A program made the translations under genes and the position numbers. The notes under the pieces are model-generated. The model was not told where the DNA came from. It did no database searches and was given only the letters and a program-made list of their open reading frames with translations. Positions 8,515-16,122 of a stretch of DNA of 64,000 nucleotides are shown here, in pieces. The stretch covers positions 1 through 64,000 of the forward strand of contig CAJWLK010000004.1 in the NCBI GenBank assembly GCA_913043255.1, in the 5' to 3' direction. Numbering within the stretch: the stretch's first letter is position 1; each line of letters starts with the position of its first letter. The stretch is from an uncultured Gemmatimonadota bacterium (GTDB lineage Bacteria; Gemmatimonadota; Gemmatimonadetes; Palauibacterales; Palauibacteraceae).

Positions 8515-9645
8515 TCACAAGCGAAGTAGTCGTGGAAGCTTTTCTAGTGCTTGGAGACTGTGGCCGGGTTGGAAGGTGTCTATGAAGGGAAGGGCTGTTC
8601 TCATTCCTCGGGCTTCAGGTGCATAGCGAGAACTTTCAAGGAGTGGGTTTAGCCAGATCACTCGCCTCGTCCGTTTCTTAATTGTGCGCATGGCTGTCTC
8701 TAGTGGCTCCATCTCACCTTGGTCAAGTCCGTCAGAAAGTATGATTACGACGGTTCGCTTTCGAAGCATCCGTGTCCCGTATTGCTGAACGAATGTCGTG
8801 AGACAGTCTCCGATCCGCGTCCCACTCGACCAGCCTCGTGCCCGTAGTTCGGTGAGAGCTAGATCTACGTCAGTGTTCGCAAGCCATGGAGTCAGGTGGG
8901 TTAGTCGTGTGCTAAAGGCAAACGTTTGGATTTCTCGTGTTCGACCGCATCCAAGTAAGAACCGAAGGAGGAAACGGCTATAGCGTTCCATTGAACCGCT
9001 AACATCACACAGTGTCACGATATCGGGAGGATCCATGCGTCGTCGTCGCCTCTCGAGACGAAGCAATTCGCCATCGTAACGAGTGGAATTTTTGAGTGTG
9101 TGTCGAATGTCGATCGGTCCCCGTATACCGCCCCGCTCGAGGCGGCGACTCCTGCGCGCCGAAAGCGTGAACATTAACCGATCTATCCATGCGTCGATTT
9201 CGCGGAGATCCTCTTCGGCAAGAGTAGCAAACGATCTTTGTGCTAACTTGTCGACCGGACTGTATCCAGTCCCGGACAATTCGTTCTCTTGGCCTGATTC
9301 GGTTTCATCTAACTTTGTTTCAGCGTCCCAAGCTCTTGTGTCCGAAAGGAGGTTTGAGTGGATAGTATCGGCATCGGGCCACTCTGGGACATCAGGCATA
9401 AGGCTAGAAGGTTCGGTGTTTTCGTGCATTTCAGTCCACCAAGACCAGAAACAACTATCGAAGATGGTGAGTTCACCGTGTGAAGCACAGAATGTCCCAC
9501 GGAGACCAAGTCGAACTTCCTCGGGATCGTCAGTGTCTAGAAATGAGAGAGCTTCTAGCCCAGTCGTCGATTCGTGTAGAGCACAAGGTAGTCCAGCCGC
9601 CCGCAGCGACCTGCAAAGCAAGGCCACGCGTGACGGAGTGATCAT
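8515..9645 (-). CDS. coxE: CoxE-like VWA-domain protein
   Basis: A 376-residue protein whose second half is a von Willebrand A domain. The MIDAS motif DVSGS lies at about residues 211-215 in VTLCDVSGSMERYS, with the later TRIGDCLTTF and IILSDGLDQGE blocks. The basic stretch before it (RRSRRLERGG, LRLERRRRR) is usual in CoxE-like proteins. In aerobic CO dehydrogenase systems CoxE works with the AAA ATPase CoxD to insert sulfur and copper into the Mo cofactor. The ATG overlaps the stop of the MoxR-type ATPase gene by four bases (ATGA), so the pair is translationally coupled. As no coxMSL genes are in view, it could serve another molybdenum hydroxylase or a general MoxR/VWA chaperone role. Confidence 0.8.
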   Translation of the reverse strand: MITPSRVALLCRSLRAAGLPCALHESTTGLEALSFLDTDDPEEVRLGLRGTFCASHGELTIFDSCFWSWWTEMHENTEPSSLMPDVPEWPDADTIHSNLLSDTRAWDAETKLDETESGQENELSGTGYSPVDKLAQRSFATLAEEDLREIDAWIDRLMFTLSARRSRRLERGGIRGPIDIRHTLKNSTRYDGELLRLERRRRRMDPPDIVTLCDVSGSMERYSRFLLRFLLGCGRTREIQTFAFSTRLTHLTPWLANTDVDLALTELRARGWSSGTRIGDCLTTFVQQYGTRMLRKRTVVIILSDGLDQGEMEPLETAMRTIKKRTRRVIWLNPLLESSRYAPEARGMRTALPFIDTFQPGHSLQALEKLPRLLRL

Positions 9646-10541
9646 TTGGTGGGGGTCTCTCCCTCTAGGTCATCTCTTGGTGCGAGAATCTCTTCCAAAC
9701 GCTGGCCCGTAAGTTGAGCGAGGTCTTGAGCATCTTTTATTAGTGTTCCTAGAGCAGCTCGAGCTGTTTCTGGAACGAGTGCTCCATCGTCTAGAGTGTC
9801 AAGTGCTGCTGCAAAATCTATGGTTTCTGCAACCCCCGGTGGTTTGGAGAGTCGCTCCCCCCTCAGTCGCTGCGAGAGTTGAACCGCTTCGGCTGCTCGG
9901 GTTGCGACTATACCGGGCAATCGAAGGTTTAGGATAGCGAGTTCTTTTCCCGGGTCCGGGTAATCAATCCAGAGGTATAGACATCGTCTGCGAAGCGCGT
10001 CTGAAAGTTCGCGAGTTCCATTAGAAGTCAACACGATTACTGGTCGGTTCTTTGCTTGAAGTGTGCCTAGCTCGGGTATTGAAATCTGGAAGTCGGATAG
10101 CAACTCTAGAAGAAATGCTTCGAACTCCTCATCCGCACGGTCGATCTCATCAATGAGGAGTACAGGAGGTTCATCACTCCGTATGGCTCGTAATAATGGC
10201 CGTTCGAGCAGAAATTCGGGTCCGAAGATGGTTGCTTCCAATGTCTCATGGTCCACACCATTCTCTTGAAGTCGGATCCGAAGGAGTTGCTTCTGATAAT
10301 TCCACTCGTACACGGCAGTTGGTAGATCGAGCCCCTCATAGCATTGGAGCCGGATTAACTCCGCATCCAACCATTTTGATAAAGCCTTGGCAATTTCTGT
10401 TTTGCCGACACCTGCCGCACCTTCCACCAGCAACGGCTTCTCAAGTGCCAGTGCAAGATGGACCGCTGTAGCGATGGGCTGATCCGCAACATAGCCCACC
10501 TCCCTTAACCCCTCGACGATTTGTTGAATCTCGGTACGCAA
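9642..10541 (-). CDS. coxD: MoxR-family AAA+ ATPase (CoxD-like)
   Basis: A 299-residue single-domain AAA+ ATPase. Walker A is GAAGVGKT (residues 41-48), Walker B is VLLIDEID (about 127-134), sensor 1 is LTSNGTRE and the arginine-finger region is DALRRRCLY. The MoxR-type signature ELIRLQCYEGLD is clear and the length is typical. It should act as a metallo-chaperone ATPase with the coupled VWA partner downstream. The start is a TTG at 10541 that begins the conserved N-terminal helix. A TATAAT sequence on this strand lies just upstream, shared with the divergent region to the coxG-like gene. Confidence 0.85.
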   Translation of the reverse strand: MRTEIQQIVEGLREVGYVADQPIATAVHLALALEKPLLVEGAAGVGKTEIAKALSKWLDAELIRLQCYEGLDLPTAVYEWNYQKQLLRIRLQENGVDHETLEATIFGPEFLLERPLLRAIRSDEPPVLLIDEIDRADEEFEAFLLELLSDFQISIPELGTLQAKNRPVIVLTSNGTRELSDALRRRCLYLWIDYPDPGKELAILNLRLPGIVATRAAEAVQLSQRLRGERLSKPPGVAETIDFAAALDTLDDGALVPETARAALGTLIKDAQDLAQLTGQRLEEILAPRDDLEGETPTK

Positions 10542-10557
10542 CTCTAGGATCTCTCTC

Positions 10558-10567
10558 TATAATTATA
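10558..10567 (-). promoter_or_regulatory. Candidate -10 element for coxDE
   Basis: The palindrome TATAATTATA contains a perfect TATAAT reading toward coxD (10567 to 10562), which would start transcription about 14 bases before the coxD start codon. No good -35 box is seen at 16-18 bases, so the call rests on the -10 alone. Because of the palindrome a -10 also reads rightward, toward the coxG-like gene. Confidence 0.4.
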
Positions 10568-10754
10568 GTGTTAGACTGTCCCAGTCGGTCGAATACTGAA
10601 AGTGTGCTGTACAGGTTGCGACGGCTGCGCTTCAATCTCAGCTTCTGCTCAAACAAATACTCTTATTGGGTATCACGAACCTCAATATACTGTTCTCTGC
10701 GGGAATGTTAGTCGAGGGGCCCAAGGAGATCTCAACGGCTCCAGGAGAACTTAA

Positions 10755-11219
10755 TTGCCAATCGAGATCGAAAAGACGTTTACAGTACCTCAGCCTATTG
10801 CCAAGGTGTGGGACTTTCTTACTGATCCTGAATGCATTGTCCAATGCCTTCCTGGTGCTCGACTAATAACTGCCATCGATGATCGCACATTTCGTGGTGA
10901 AATTAACATGAAGCTGGGTCCGATTGGGACACTATTCCAGGGGGTAATCCATTTTGATGAACTGGATGCGGACCGATATCACGTTGTTATTTCGGGAGAA
11001 GGCAAAGATGATCGTGGCACCGGTCATGTAAAATTGATTATGATCAGTAATCTTACGGAGCTTAACGAAGGTGGGACCCGTGTGTCGGTATCCCAGACAG
11101 TCAGCCTCATGGGGAAACTCTCCTCATTTGGAAGGGGAGGGGTGATTCAATCGGTGGCTGATTTCGTGTTCGGGCGTTTCGTAGATTGCGTCCAAGGTAA
11201 GCTGGGGGCGGATACATGA
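10755..11219 (+). CDS. CoxG-like SRPBCC-family protein
   Basis: A 154-residue START/Bet v1-like (SRPBCC) domain. It begins PIEIEKTFTVPQPIAKVWDFLTDPE, continues with VQCLPGARL and includes GEINMKLGPIGTLFQG, all characteristic of the carbon-monoxide-dehydrogenase subunit G (CoxG) family. CoxG is thought to help recruit or stabilise CO dehydrogenase at the membrane, but the typical CoxG C-terminal membrane anchor is lacking here. The start is a TTG with AGGAG six bases ahead. It diverges from coxD/coxE, which strengthens the cox connection. A general lipid-binding role is the alternative. Confidence 0.78.
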   Translation: MPIEIEKTFTVPQPIAKVWDFLTDPECIVQCLPGARLITAIDDRTFRGEINMKLGPIGTLFQGVIHFDELDADRYHVVISGEGKDDRGTGHVKLIMISNLTELNEGGTRVSVSQTVSLMGKLSSFGRGGVIQSVADFVFGRFVDCVQGKLGADT

Positions 11220-11255
11220 TCATCATTTGTCGAGTGTGCCCGAGGTGACGAGGGA

Positions 11256-12083
11256 ATGAATAAAGACTCGTTTACAGTCCCCATTACAGACATCCACACC
11301 CATATAATGCCTGGAGTGGATGACGGTGCACAGAATTTAGGAGAAGCACTCACAGCTCTGCGAGTCTTGATCAAAGAAGGGGTAAGGCGGGTTGTTGCGA
11401 CGCCTCATTTTCAAGCCTCTCTCCTGGAACGATCAGCCCACGAAACAGACCAATTTGAACGGTTCGACCGGGCCTACGAAAAACTTGCAACGGCAGCATC
11501 CGAAGATTCTCTAGAGATTACGATCGAGCGCGGCTGCGAGTTTAAGCTAGATGCTCCCACGCTCGATCTGTCGGAACCGAGACTTCGCCTTGCGGGAAGC
11601 CGGTATGCGTTGGTTGAGTTTGCTTCATTTAGGGTCCCCCCCTTTGCTGAAAACCAGCTACTCGCGGTTCATGAAGCTGGTTGGATTCCGGTGCTCGCGC
11701 ACACCGAACGCTATGCCGGTGTATCGAGCGCATGGAACCGTGTAGAGGAATGGTTTCGGCAGGGTACGTTGTTGCAGGTTAATGCTCGATCGCTTTTCGG
11801 TTCGTATGGACCAGAGCCACAGTACGTGGCCCAAGAACTCCTTCGACTCGGGTGGGTCTCGTGTTTGGCCAGCGATTTCCATGCTCGCGGGAGGCCTGGA
11901 CTACTTTCCGCTCTGAATCTCATTGACCGTGGTGGAGAAGAAGAGCGAAGAGTCCTTCGAACGCTCATGAGTGAGAATCCTGAGCGGATTCTTAATGATG
12001 AAACTCCCACTATGGTGCCTCCGGTATACGTGGAGGTTCCTGAGTTGGATCGCAGGACGCCTAGCCGTCGCTGGTTTCGCTGA
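11256..12083 (+). CDS. PHP-domain phosphatase, CpsB/YwqE-type
   Basis: A 275-residue PHP-fold metallophosphatase. Metal-binding motifs are DIHTHIMPGVDDG (Asp12, His14, His16), VATPHFQ (His51), HTERY and ASDFHARG, matching the CpsB/CapC/YwqE tyrosine-phosphatase group that uses three metal ions. Such enzymes dephosphorylate bacterial tyrosine kinases that control polysaccharide chain length. No kinase or capsule genes are adjacent, so the physiological target is open; a histidinol-phosphatase-like role on small molecules is possible. It starts 36 bases after the coxG-like gene, so the two could share a transcript. Confidence 0.78.
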   Translation: MNKDSFTVPITDIHTHIMPGVDDGAQNLGEALTALRVLIKEGVRRVVATPHFQASLLERSAHETDQFERFDRAYEKLATAASEDSLEITIERGCEFKLDAPTLDLSEPRLRLAGSRYALVEFASFRVPPFAENQLLAVHEAGWIPVLAHTERYAGVSSAWNRVEEWFRQGTLLQVNARSLFGSYGPEPQYVAQELLRLGWVSCLASDFHARGRPGLLSALNLIDRGGEEERRVLRTLMSENPERILNDETPTMVPPVYVEVPELDRRTPSRRWFR

Positions 12084-12333
12084 ATCTGAATGATTAATGT
12101 CGCCAAAATGAGAACGGGTGTGATTTCACCCTTCGCTACATTTAGTCGTAAATTCACACTTGCTCCAGATGCATGTACAGACTTGTAGACGCTTTCTATC
12201 TTGCGTTGAGTGGCTCGTCACGTTAGACAAAACATTGCCCTCAACATGTGCAGACTGTTCCGAAGAGCTATGTTCGGGGGCGACAGTGCGTCCGAGAGAA
12301 ATTCTGAGTGGAAACAACGGTTCGAGGTAATCG

Positions 12334-14103
12334 ATGAGAAGATCACGCAACATCTTTTTGCTGACAGCGGCGATTGTGTTCGTCACGTCTTTATTCGGTT
12401 TTTCACCCGATCGGGTAGTGGCACAGGATGGTCTTACGATCCTAGTCGCACCTGTTTCGGTGGTGGAGCCACTCGATCGACGGTTTGGTGAACGGATTGC
12501 CGATGAAGTTCGAGATGCACTCCAGGTTTTTGCGGGATACTCAGCGCTCGACGAAGGTGATGTCGAGGATGCGCTTGATGACTATGATCTCGACGATGAA
12601 AATATGTCCCACATAGACTGGCGGCAGTTAGCCCAGGTATTAGGGGGTAGCTTAGTTATGGTTGGGACGGCGCAGCAGGATGGTGAGAGGGTTAATGTCG
12701 ACGTCGATTTCATCGACCCGCGGACCGGCGATGAACTCCCCATTGATCCTTTCACCGTAGCTGATGACCGTCAACACGAGGCGGCAGCGGAAGAAGTTAT
12801 GACTCAACTTGGGACGGGGGTCGAGTATGGGCGCTCGCTCGCGTTCTGCGCTGATTACCTCGCTTCCGAACTCGTGCAGGATGCGCTGAATAACTGTAAT
12901 AAGGCGCTTGAACTAAGTCCGGGCAGCAATCGAGCCTACTACCTCAGGGGTCGGACTCACATGGTAGCGGAATCGTGGGGTTCCGCATCTGAAGACCTCG
13001 AGCGAGTAGTCGCGACCGAAAATTCTAACACCGAAGCACTGCAGGCGGTTGCATATACGCACGCACAGATGGGCAATAAGGATGCATCTCTTGATTACTA
13101 CCGGCAATATTTAAATTTCCAACCAGACGATATTAGCGTTCGACTCAATATTGCTTACGAGCTAGCGGCGGCGGGTGGCCATGCTGAAGCCCTGCAGATC
13201 TTGGAAGATGGGGTAACTCGGGCACCAGACAACGTCGAACTGCTGAAATATCTTGGCGGGATAGCAATTGCCGCGGGTCAGACGGATGGTGAGGTCACAG
13301 ATGCTGAGGCGATTCGAACCGCTGTCGATGCATTGGAGAAAGTGGTCGCGCTAGAGGGTGCCAGCGTCGATCCTTCGGTTCTCTCGAATATCACGACAGG
13401 ATACCTGCTTATCGAAGACTATCCGGGCGCCTTAGCAGCCTCAGATCGTGCGATCGCATCGGTTGAAAACCCTTCAAGTAATGAAGGTGGCGAAGATTCT
13501 GAGGATTCGGGAGTTTCAAAAGAGTCGCTCCTCTCGGATCTTTATTCTGCGCGCTCCCAAGTGTACGGAAGGCTAGAACGTTACGATGAAGCAGCAGCCG
13601 AGTTTCAGCGTGCACTCGAGTATGATCCGAACATACAGAATGGATCTGAACGGCTCGCCCGGTTCAAATTGCTTGCCGGTGATACCGAAGGAGCCATTGC
13701 TGACTATCGGACAGCAGTCGCGAATGGTGGCGATACAAATGCAATTGCCGATCAGCTGTTTAGCCAAGCCTACAATGATCACTTCACATCTGGCCGTTAT
13801 ACTCAGGCTATCAGCGTGTTTACTGTCGCGGCTGAGTTCGCTGAGTCAACGGAGACCGCGAGTCGAATCCACTTTTTCATTGGGTATGGCTATTTTCAGC
13901 GGGCAACGGCGATCGACAGCGGTAACGAAGACGCAGAGGCCTGCGGGCCAGCACAAAGTGCCCTGAACGCATTCCAGGCCGTTGGGCCCCACTTGGCTCA
14001 AGCGGGGAGTTATGAAGCCGGTAGTCAAGGACAAATACGAGAAGCCGTCGATGTCCAACTCTACCGGCAAGAACAGATTATCGCGAAAGCCTGTCAAAGG
14101 TGA
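12334..14103 (+). CDS. Exported tetratricopeptide-repeat protein
   Basis: A 589-residue protein with a signal peptide (residues 1-31: basic start, hydrophobic core, cleavage near VVAQ-DG). It has an N-terminal alpha/beta domain (about 33-150: LTILVAPVSVV, RIADEVRDAL, DLDDENMSHIDWRQLAQVLGGSLVMVG) resembling the nucleotide-free TolB-N/CsgG-like fold that often precedes TPRs. Several TPR units follow from about residue 165 to the end (NCNKALELSPGSNRAYYLRGRT, SLDYYRQYLNFQPDD, AAAEFQRALEYDPN). An acidic serine-rich insert (NEGGEDSEDSG) lies near residue 383. It probably acts as a periplasmic scaffold. GAGG lies six bases before the ATG, and a strong terminator closes the gene. The partner is unknown. 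Confidence 0.8.
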   Translation: MRRSRNIFLLTAAIVFVTSLFGFSPDRVVAQDGLTILVAPVSVVEPLDRRFGERIADEVRDALQVFAGYSALDEGDVEDALDDYDLDDENMSHIDWRQLAQVLGGSLVMVGTAQQDGERVNVDVDFIDPRTGDELPIDPFTVADDRQHEAAAEEVMTQLGTGVEYGRSLAFCADYLASELVQDALNNCNKALELSPGSNRAYYLRGRTHMVAESWGSASEDLERVVATENSNTEALQAVAYTHAQMGNKDASLDYYRQYLNFQPDDISVRLNIAYELAAAGGHAEALQILEDGVTRAPDNVELLKYLGGIAIAAGQTDGEVTDAEAIRTAVDALEKVVALEGASVDPSVLSNITTGYLLIEDYPGALAASDRAIASVENPSSNEGGEDSEDSGVSKESLLSDLYSARSQVYGRLERYDEAAAEFQRALEYDPNIQNGSERLARFKLLAGDTEGAIADYRTAVANGGDTNAIADQLFSQAYNDHFTSGRYTQAISVFTVAAEFAESTETASRIHFFIGYGYFQRATAIDSGNEDAEACGPAQSALNAFQAVGPHLAQAGSYEAGSQGQIREAVDVQLYRQEQIIAKACQR

Positions 14104-14139
14104 ATGCGGTGATTTCCCTCCGTTAAGAGGGCGCAAAAT

Positions 14140-14175
14140 AAAAAAGGCCCGGTGTGAAACACCGGGCCTTTTTTA
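14140..14175 (+). terminator. Rho-independent terminator before the dcw cluster
   Basis: AAAAAA plus GGCCCGGTG (14146-14154), loop TGAAA, CACCGGGCC (14160-14168), then TTTTTT. The perfect 9-bp GC stem with flanking A/T tracts works in both directions and isolates the cell-division cluster from the TPR gene. Confidence 0.95.
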
Positions 14176-14235
14176 AGGATAGTCCCTTTTTCAACTCTCT
14201 CTGTCACTTAAAATCACCCCCTTTTTTTGTATAAA

Positions 14236-14313
14236 GTGGGGTAAAGTGGGGTTGACTCCCATCGATATTGGGCGTATTGTGGCAACGGTGGGTGGAATCG
14301 GGACGTTCTGGGA
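14236..14313 (+). promoter_or_regulatory. mraZ promoter with two groups of MraZ-box repeats
   Basis: The -35 element TTGACT (14252-14257) and -10 element TATTGT (14275-14280) are 17 bases apart. Flanking them are TGGGN-type direct repeats with a 10-base period: TGGGG at 14237 and 14247 upstream of the -35, and TGGGT (14289), CGGGA (14299) and TGGGA (14309) at and after the predicted start point near 14287. MraZ is known to bind TGGGN repeats spaced by five bases in its own promoter, so this is a likely autoregulatory operator for the whole cluster. Confidence 0.75.
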
Positions 14314-14342
14314 GGGGCAACCCGGACTAATGAACAAGGCAA

Positions 14343-14774
14343 ATGGCTGGCTTCCTAGGAAGTTATCGACATCAACTCGACCCCAAGGGTCGAGTAAGTC
14401 TGCCCGCGCCCTATCGCAGGGGGCGGGAAGGGGAATCGTTCGTCTTGATCCAGACGCAACCCGACGCTTTATCACTCTACCCGGACGAGGCTTGGGGTGA
14501 GGTTCAGGTCAAATTACGCGAGATGTCTGAACGTCGACCGGAACTTAGAAACCAGGTGCTCCGCGTCACGGCAAAAGCGGTTGAGGTTATACCGGACAAG
14601 CAGGGTCGAATCCTAATCTCGGAGAAGATGCGAAAGATCGTTTCGCTCGAGACAGAAGTGATGATGGTGGGGGCAATTAACCACATTGAGATCTGGGATC
14701 CACAGAGGTTTGAGGAGATGACGAAGTTGATCGACAACGAGTTTGATCAACTTATTGACGGCGTGTTTGCCTAA
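14343..14774 (+). CDS. mraZ: Transcriptional regulator MraZ
   Basis: A 143-residue protein with the two swapped AbrB-like halves of MraZ. The first carries GSYRHQLDPKGRVSLPAPYR and the second AKAVEVIPDKQGRILISEKMR; each holds the DxKGR/DKQGR signature loop. MraZ forms a ring-shaped oligomer that binds repeated TGGGN boxes and adjusts transcription of the dcw operon. Such boxes surround the promoter just upstream (14236-14313). The ATG at 14343 has only a weak AAGG ribosome-binding site. An alternative ATG at 14330 is in another frame and does not encode MraZ. It is the first gene of the cluster. Confidence 0.96.
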   Translation: MAGFLGSYRHQLDPKGRVSLPAPYRRGREGESFVLIQTQPDALSLYPDEAWGEVQVKLREMSERRPELRNQVLRVTAKAVEVIPDKQGRILISEKMRKIVSLETEVMMVGAINHIEIWDPQRFEEMTKLIDNEFDQLIDGVFA

Positions 14775-14821
14775 AAAAGTTCCGATCCCCGTGCGGTGGG
14801 GCAGGTGAGGCAGCCGATAGC

Positions 14822-15763
14822 GTGACAGAGGAGAGTTTTGAGCACACGCCAGCAATGCTGGATGAAGTGCTTCAGATGCTGCGTCTTAGACGCGGAGGAC
14901 TCTTCCTCGATGCGACGATCGGCGGTGCGGGGCATGCGGTCCGGCTTCTCGAAGCCGAACCGGCTGCGCGGGTGATCGGAATTGATCAGGATCCAGAGGC
15001 TATCGCGGCTGCGGCTGCAAAGCTGGACGCCTTTGGAGAGCGGGCTCGACTGATATTGGCAAATTTTAGAGACATCGGTCGTCTCGATGAGACGGACCAA
15101 ATACAGAATCTGGCAGGGGCGTTGTTCGACTTAGGTGTTTCCTCTCACCAGATAGATACACCGGCTCGCGGGTTTTCTTTCCGTTCGGGCACATCGTTGC
15201 GGATGCGTATGGGCGGGACAACCGACGATGGAGAACCCGCGGCCGATTTACTGAATACGAGCGATAAAAACGAGTTGGGCCGAGTCTTCCGCGAAGGGGA
15301 AGAGCGTAGATGGCGGGCGCTCTCGCGTGAGGTGGTGAGGAGGAGGAGGATTCGGCCCTTCCGTACCAGTGATGACCTCGTTGCCGCTTTAACAGCGGTG
15401 CTGGGGCGTCACGCTTCGGAGAAAGAGAAGGCCAGGCTTTTCCAAGCCGTCAGAATGACGGTTAATGACGAGCTCGCTGCTCTGAGTGAAGGACTTGTGC
15501 AGGTTCGGAATCGCTTAGGGCAGGGAGGGCGATTTGTTGTCCTCTCTTACCATTCACTTGAGGACAGGATAGTGAAACAGGCGTTCCGTGAATGGTCTGC
15601 GAGTTGTGTTTGTCCTCCGGGATTTCCGGAGTGTCGATGCAGAGGTGAGCCGCTAGGGCGGACCATAACACGAAAGCCCTTGCGCCCCACGAAAAATGAA
15701 GTGGCTCGGAATCCTCGGGCACGAAGTGCAAGGCTCAGAGTGTGGGAAAACTTAAAAAACTAG
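14822..15763 (+). CDS. rsmH: 16S rRNA (cytosine-1402 N4)-methyltransferase RsmH
   Basis: A 313-residue SAM-dependent methyltransferase that methylates N4 of C1402 in the ribosomal decoding centre. Signature blocks include EHTPAMLDEVLQML, the SAM-binding FLDATIGGAGHAVRLL, ALFDLGVSSHQIDTPARGFSFR, KARLFQAVRMTVNDEL, YHSLEDRIVK and the C-terminal zinc-like CVCPPGFPECRC. The length is typical. The start is a GTG at 14822. The 3' end overlaps the ftsL start by 22 bases. Confidence 0.97.
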   Translation: MTEESFEHTPAMLDEVLQMLRLRRGGLFLDATIGGAGHAVRLLEAEPAARVIGIDQDPEAIAAAAAKLDAFGERARLILANFRDIGRLDETDQIQNLAGALFDLGVSSHQIDTPARGFSFRSGTSLRMRMGGTTDDGEPAADLLNTSDKNELGRVFREGEERRWRALSREVVRRRRIRPFRTSDDLVAALTAVLGRHASEKEKARLFQAVRMTVNDELAALSEGLVQVRNRLGQGGRFVVLSYHSLEDRIVKQAFREWSASCVCPPGFPECRCRGEPLGRTITRKPLRPTKNEVARNPRARSARLRVWENLKN

Positions 15764-16122
15764 GCAGAGACGAAGGTCGGATTCGGAGGATCCGTAAGCG
15801 TACGCTCATTCGGTGGTTAGCGCCGGGCCTCTCGGTGGTGGCATTCACAGCCTCCTTGGTGGTCGTGGTTCGCCTGGATGAGGAAGGTCGTGGTTTGTCG
15901 AGTGAGCTTAAAATGCTTGGAGAGAATGCTCAGATATTCTCCGATCACATCGTGGCAGAGCGCGCACGAGTTGATTCGTTAACCGATTTGGCTCGGATGG
16001 AGGTTGTCGCGGCTACACTAGGACTTCGGCGAGCGGTAGACGCCGAGTTGGTGCGGGTTGAAGAGAACGTTGATTTCGATCGAAATGATAATGGAGCCTT
16101 AGAACTGAAGGGGCAGCGATGA
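15742..16122 (+). CDS. ftsL: FtsL-like cell division protein
   Basis: A 126-residue bitopic membrane protein: a short basic cytoplasmic tail (KLKKLGRDEGRIRRIRKRTLIRW), one transmembrane helix (about residues 29-47, LAPGLSVVAFTASLVVVV) and an extracytoplasmic segment with heptad-like spacing suited to a coiled coil (LSSELKMLGENAQIFSDHI onward). Sequence similarity to FtsL is always low; the position between rsmH and ftsI and the topology are the main evidence. FtsL forms a complex with FtsB and FtsQ that activates FtsWI. It overlaps rsmH upstream and ftsI downstream by four bases. Confidence 0.82.
   Translation: MGKLKKLGRDEGRIRRIRKRTLIRWLAPGLSVVAFTASLVVVVRLDEEGRGLSSELKMLGENAQIFSDHIVAERARVDSLTDLARMEVVAATLGLRRAVDAELVRVEENVDFDRNDNGALELKGQR

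Noticed and set aside
9083-9712. Forward-strand frame of 209 codons over coxE.
   Set aside because: It is a long shadow of the coxE/coxD coding strand, with no known domain and composition expected from reverse reading of a GC-rich gene.
12084-12333. Possible promoter (TTGCGT/TTAGAC near 12201-12228) and hairpin GGGTG/CACCC (12116-12131) before the TPR gene.
   Set aside because: The promoter match is weak (spacing 16, poor -10) and the hairpin is short without a T-run, so neither was listed as a feature.
14246-14500. An 84-codon frame with ATG at 14330 overlapping mraZ in another frame.
   Set aside because: It covers the promoter boxes and the mraZ start, has no recognisable protein features and conflicts with the clear MraZ sequence.
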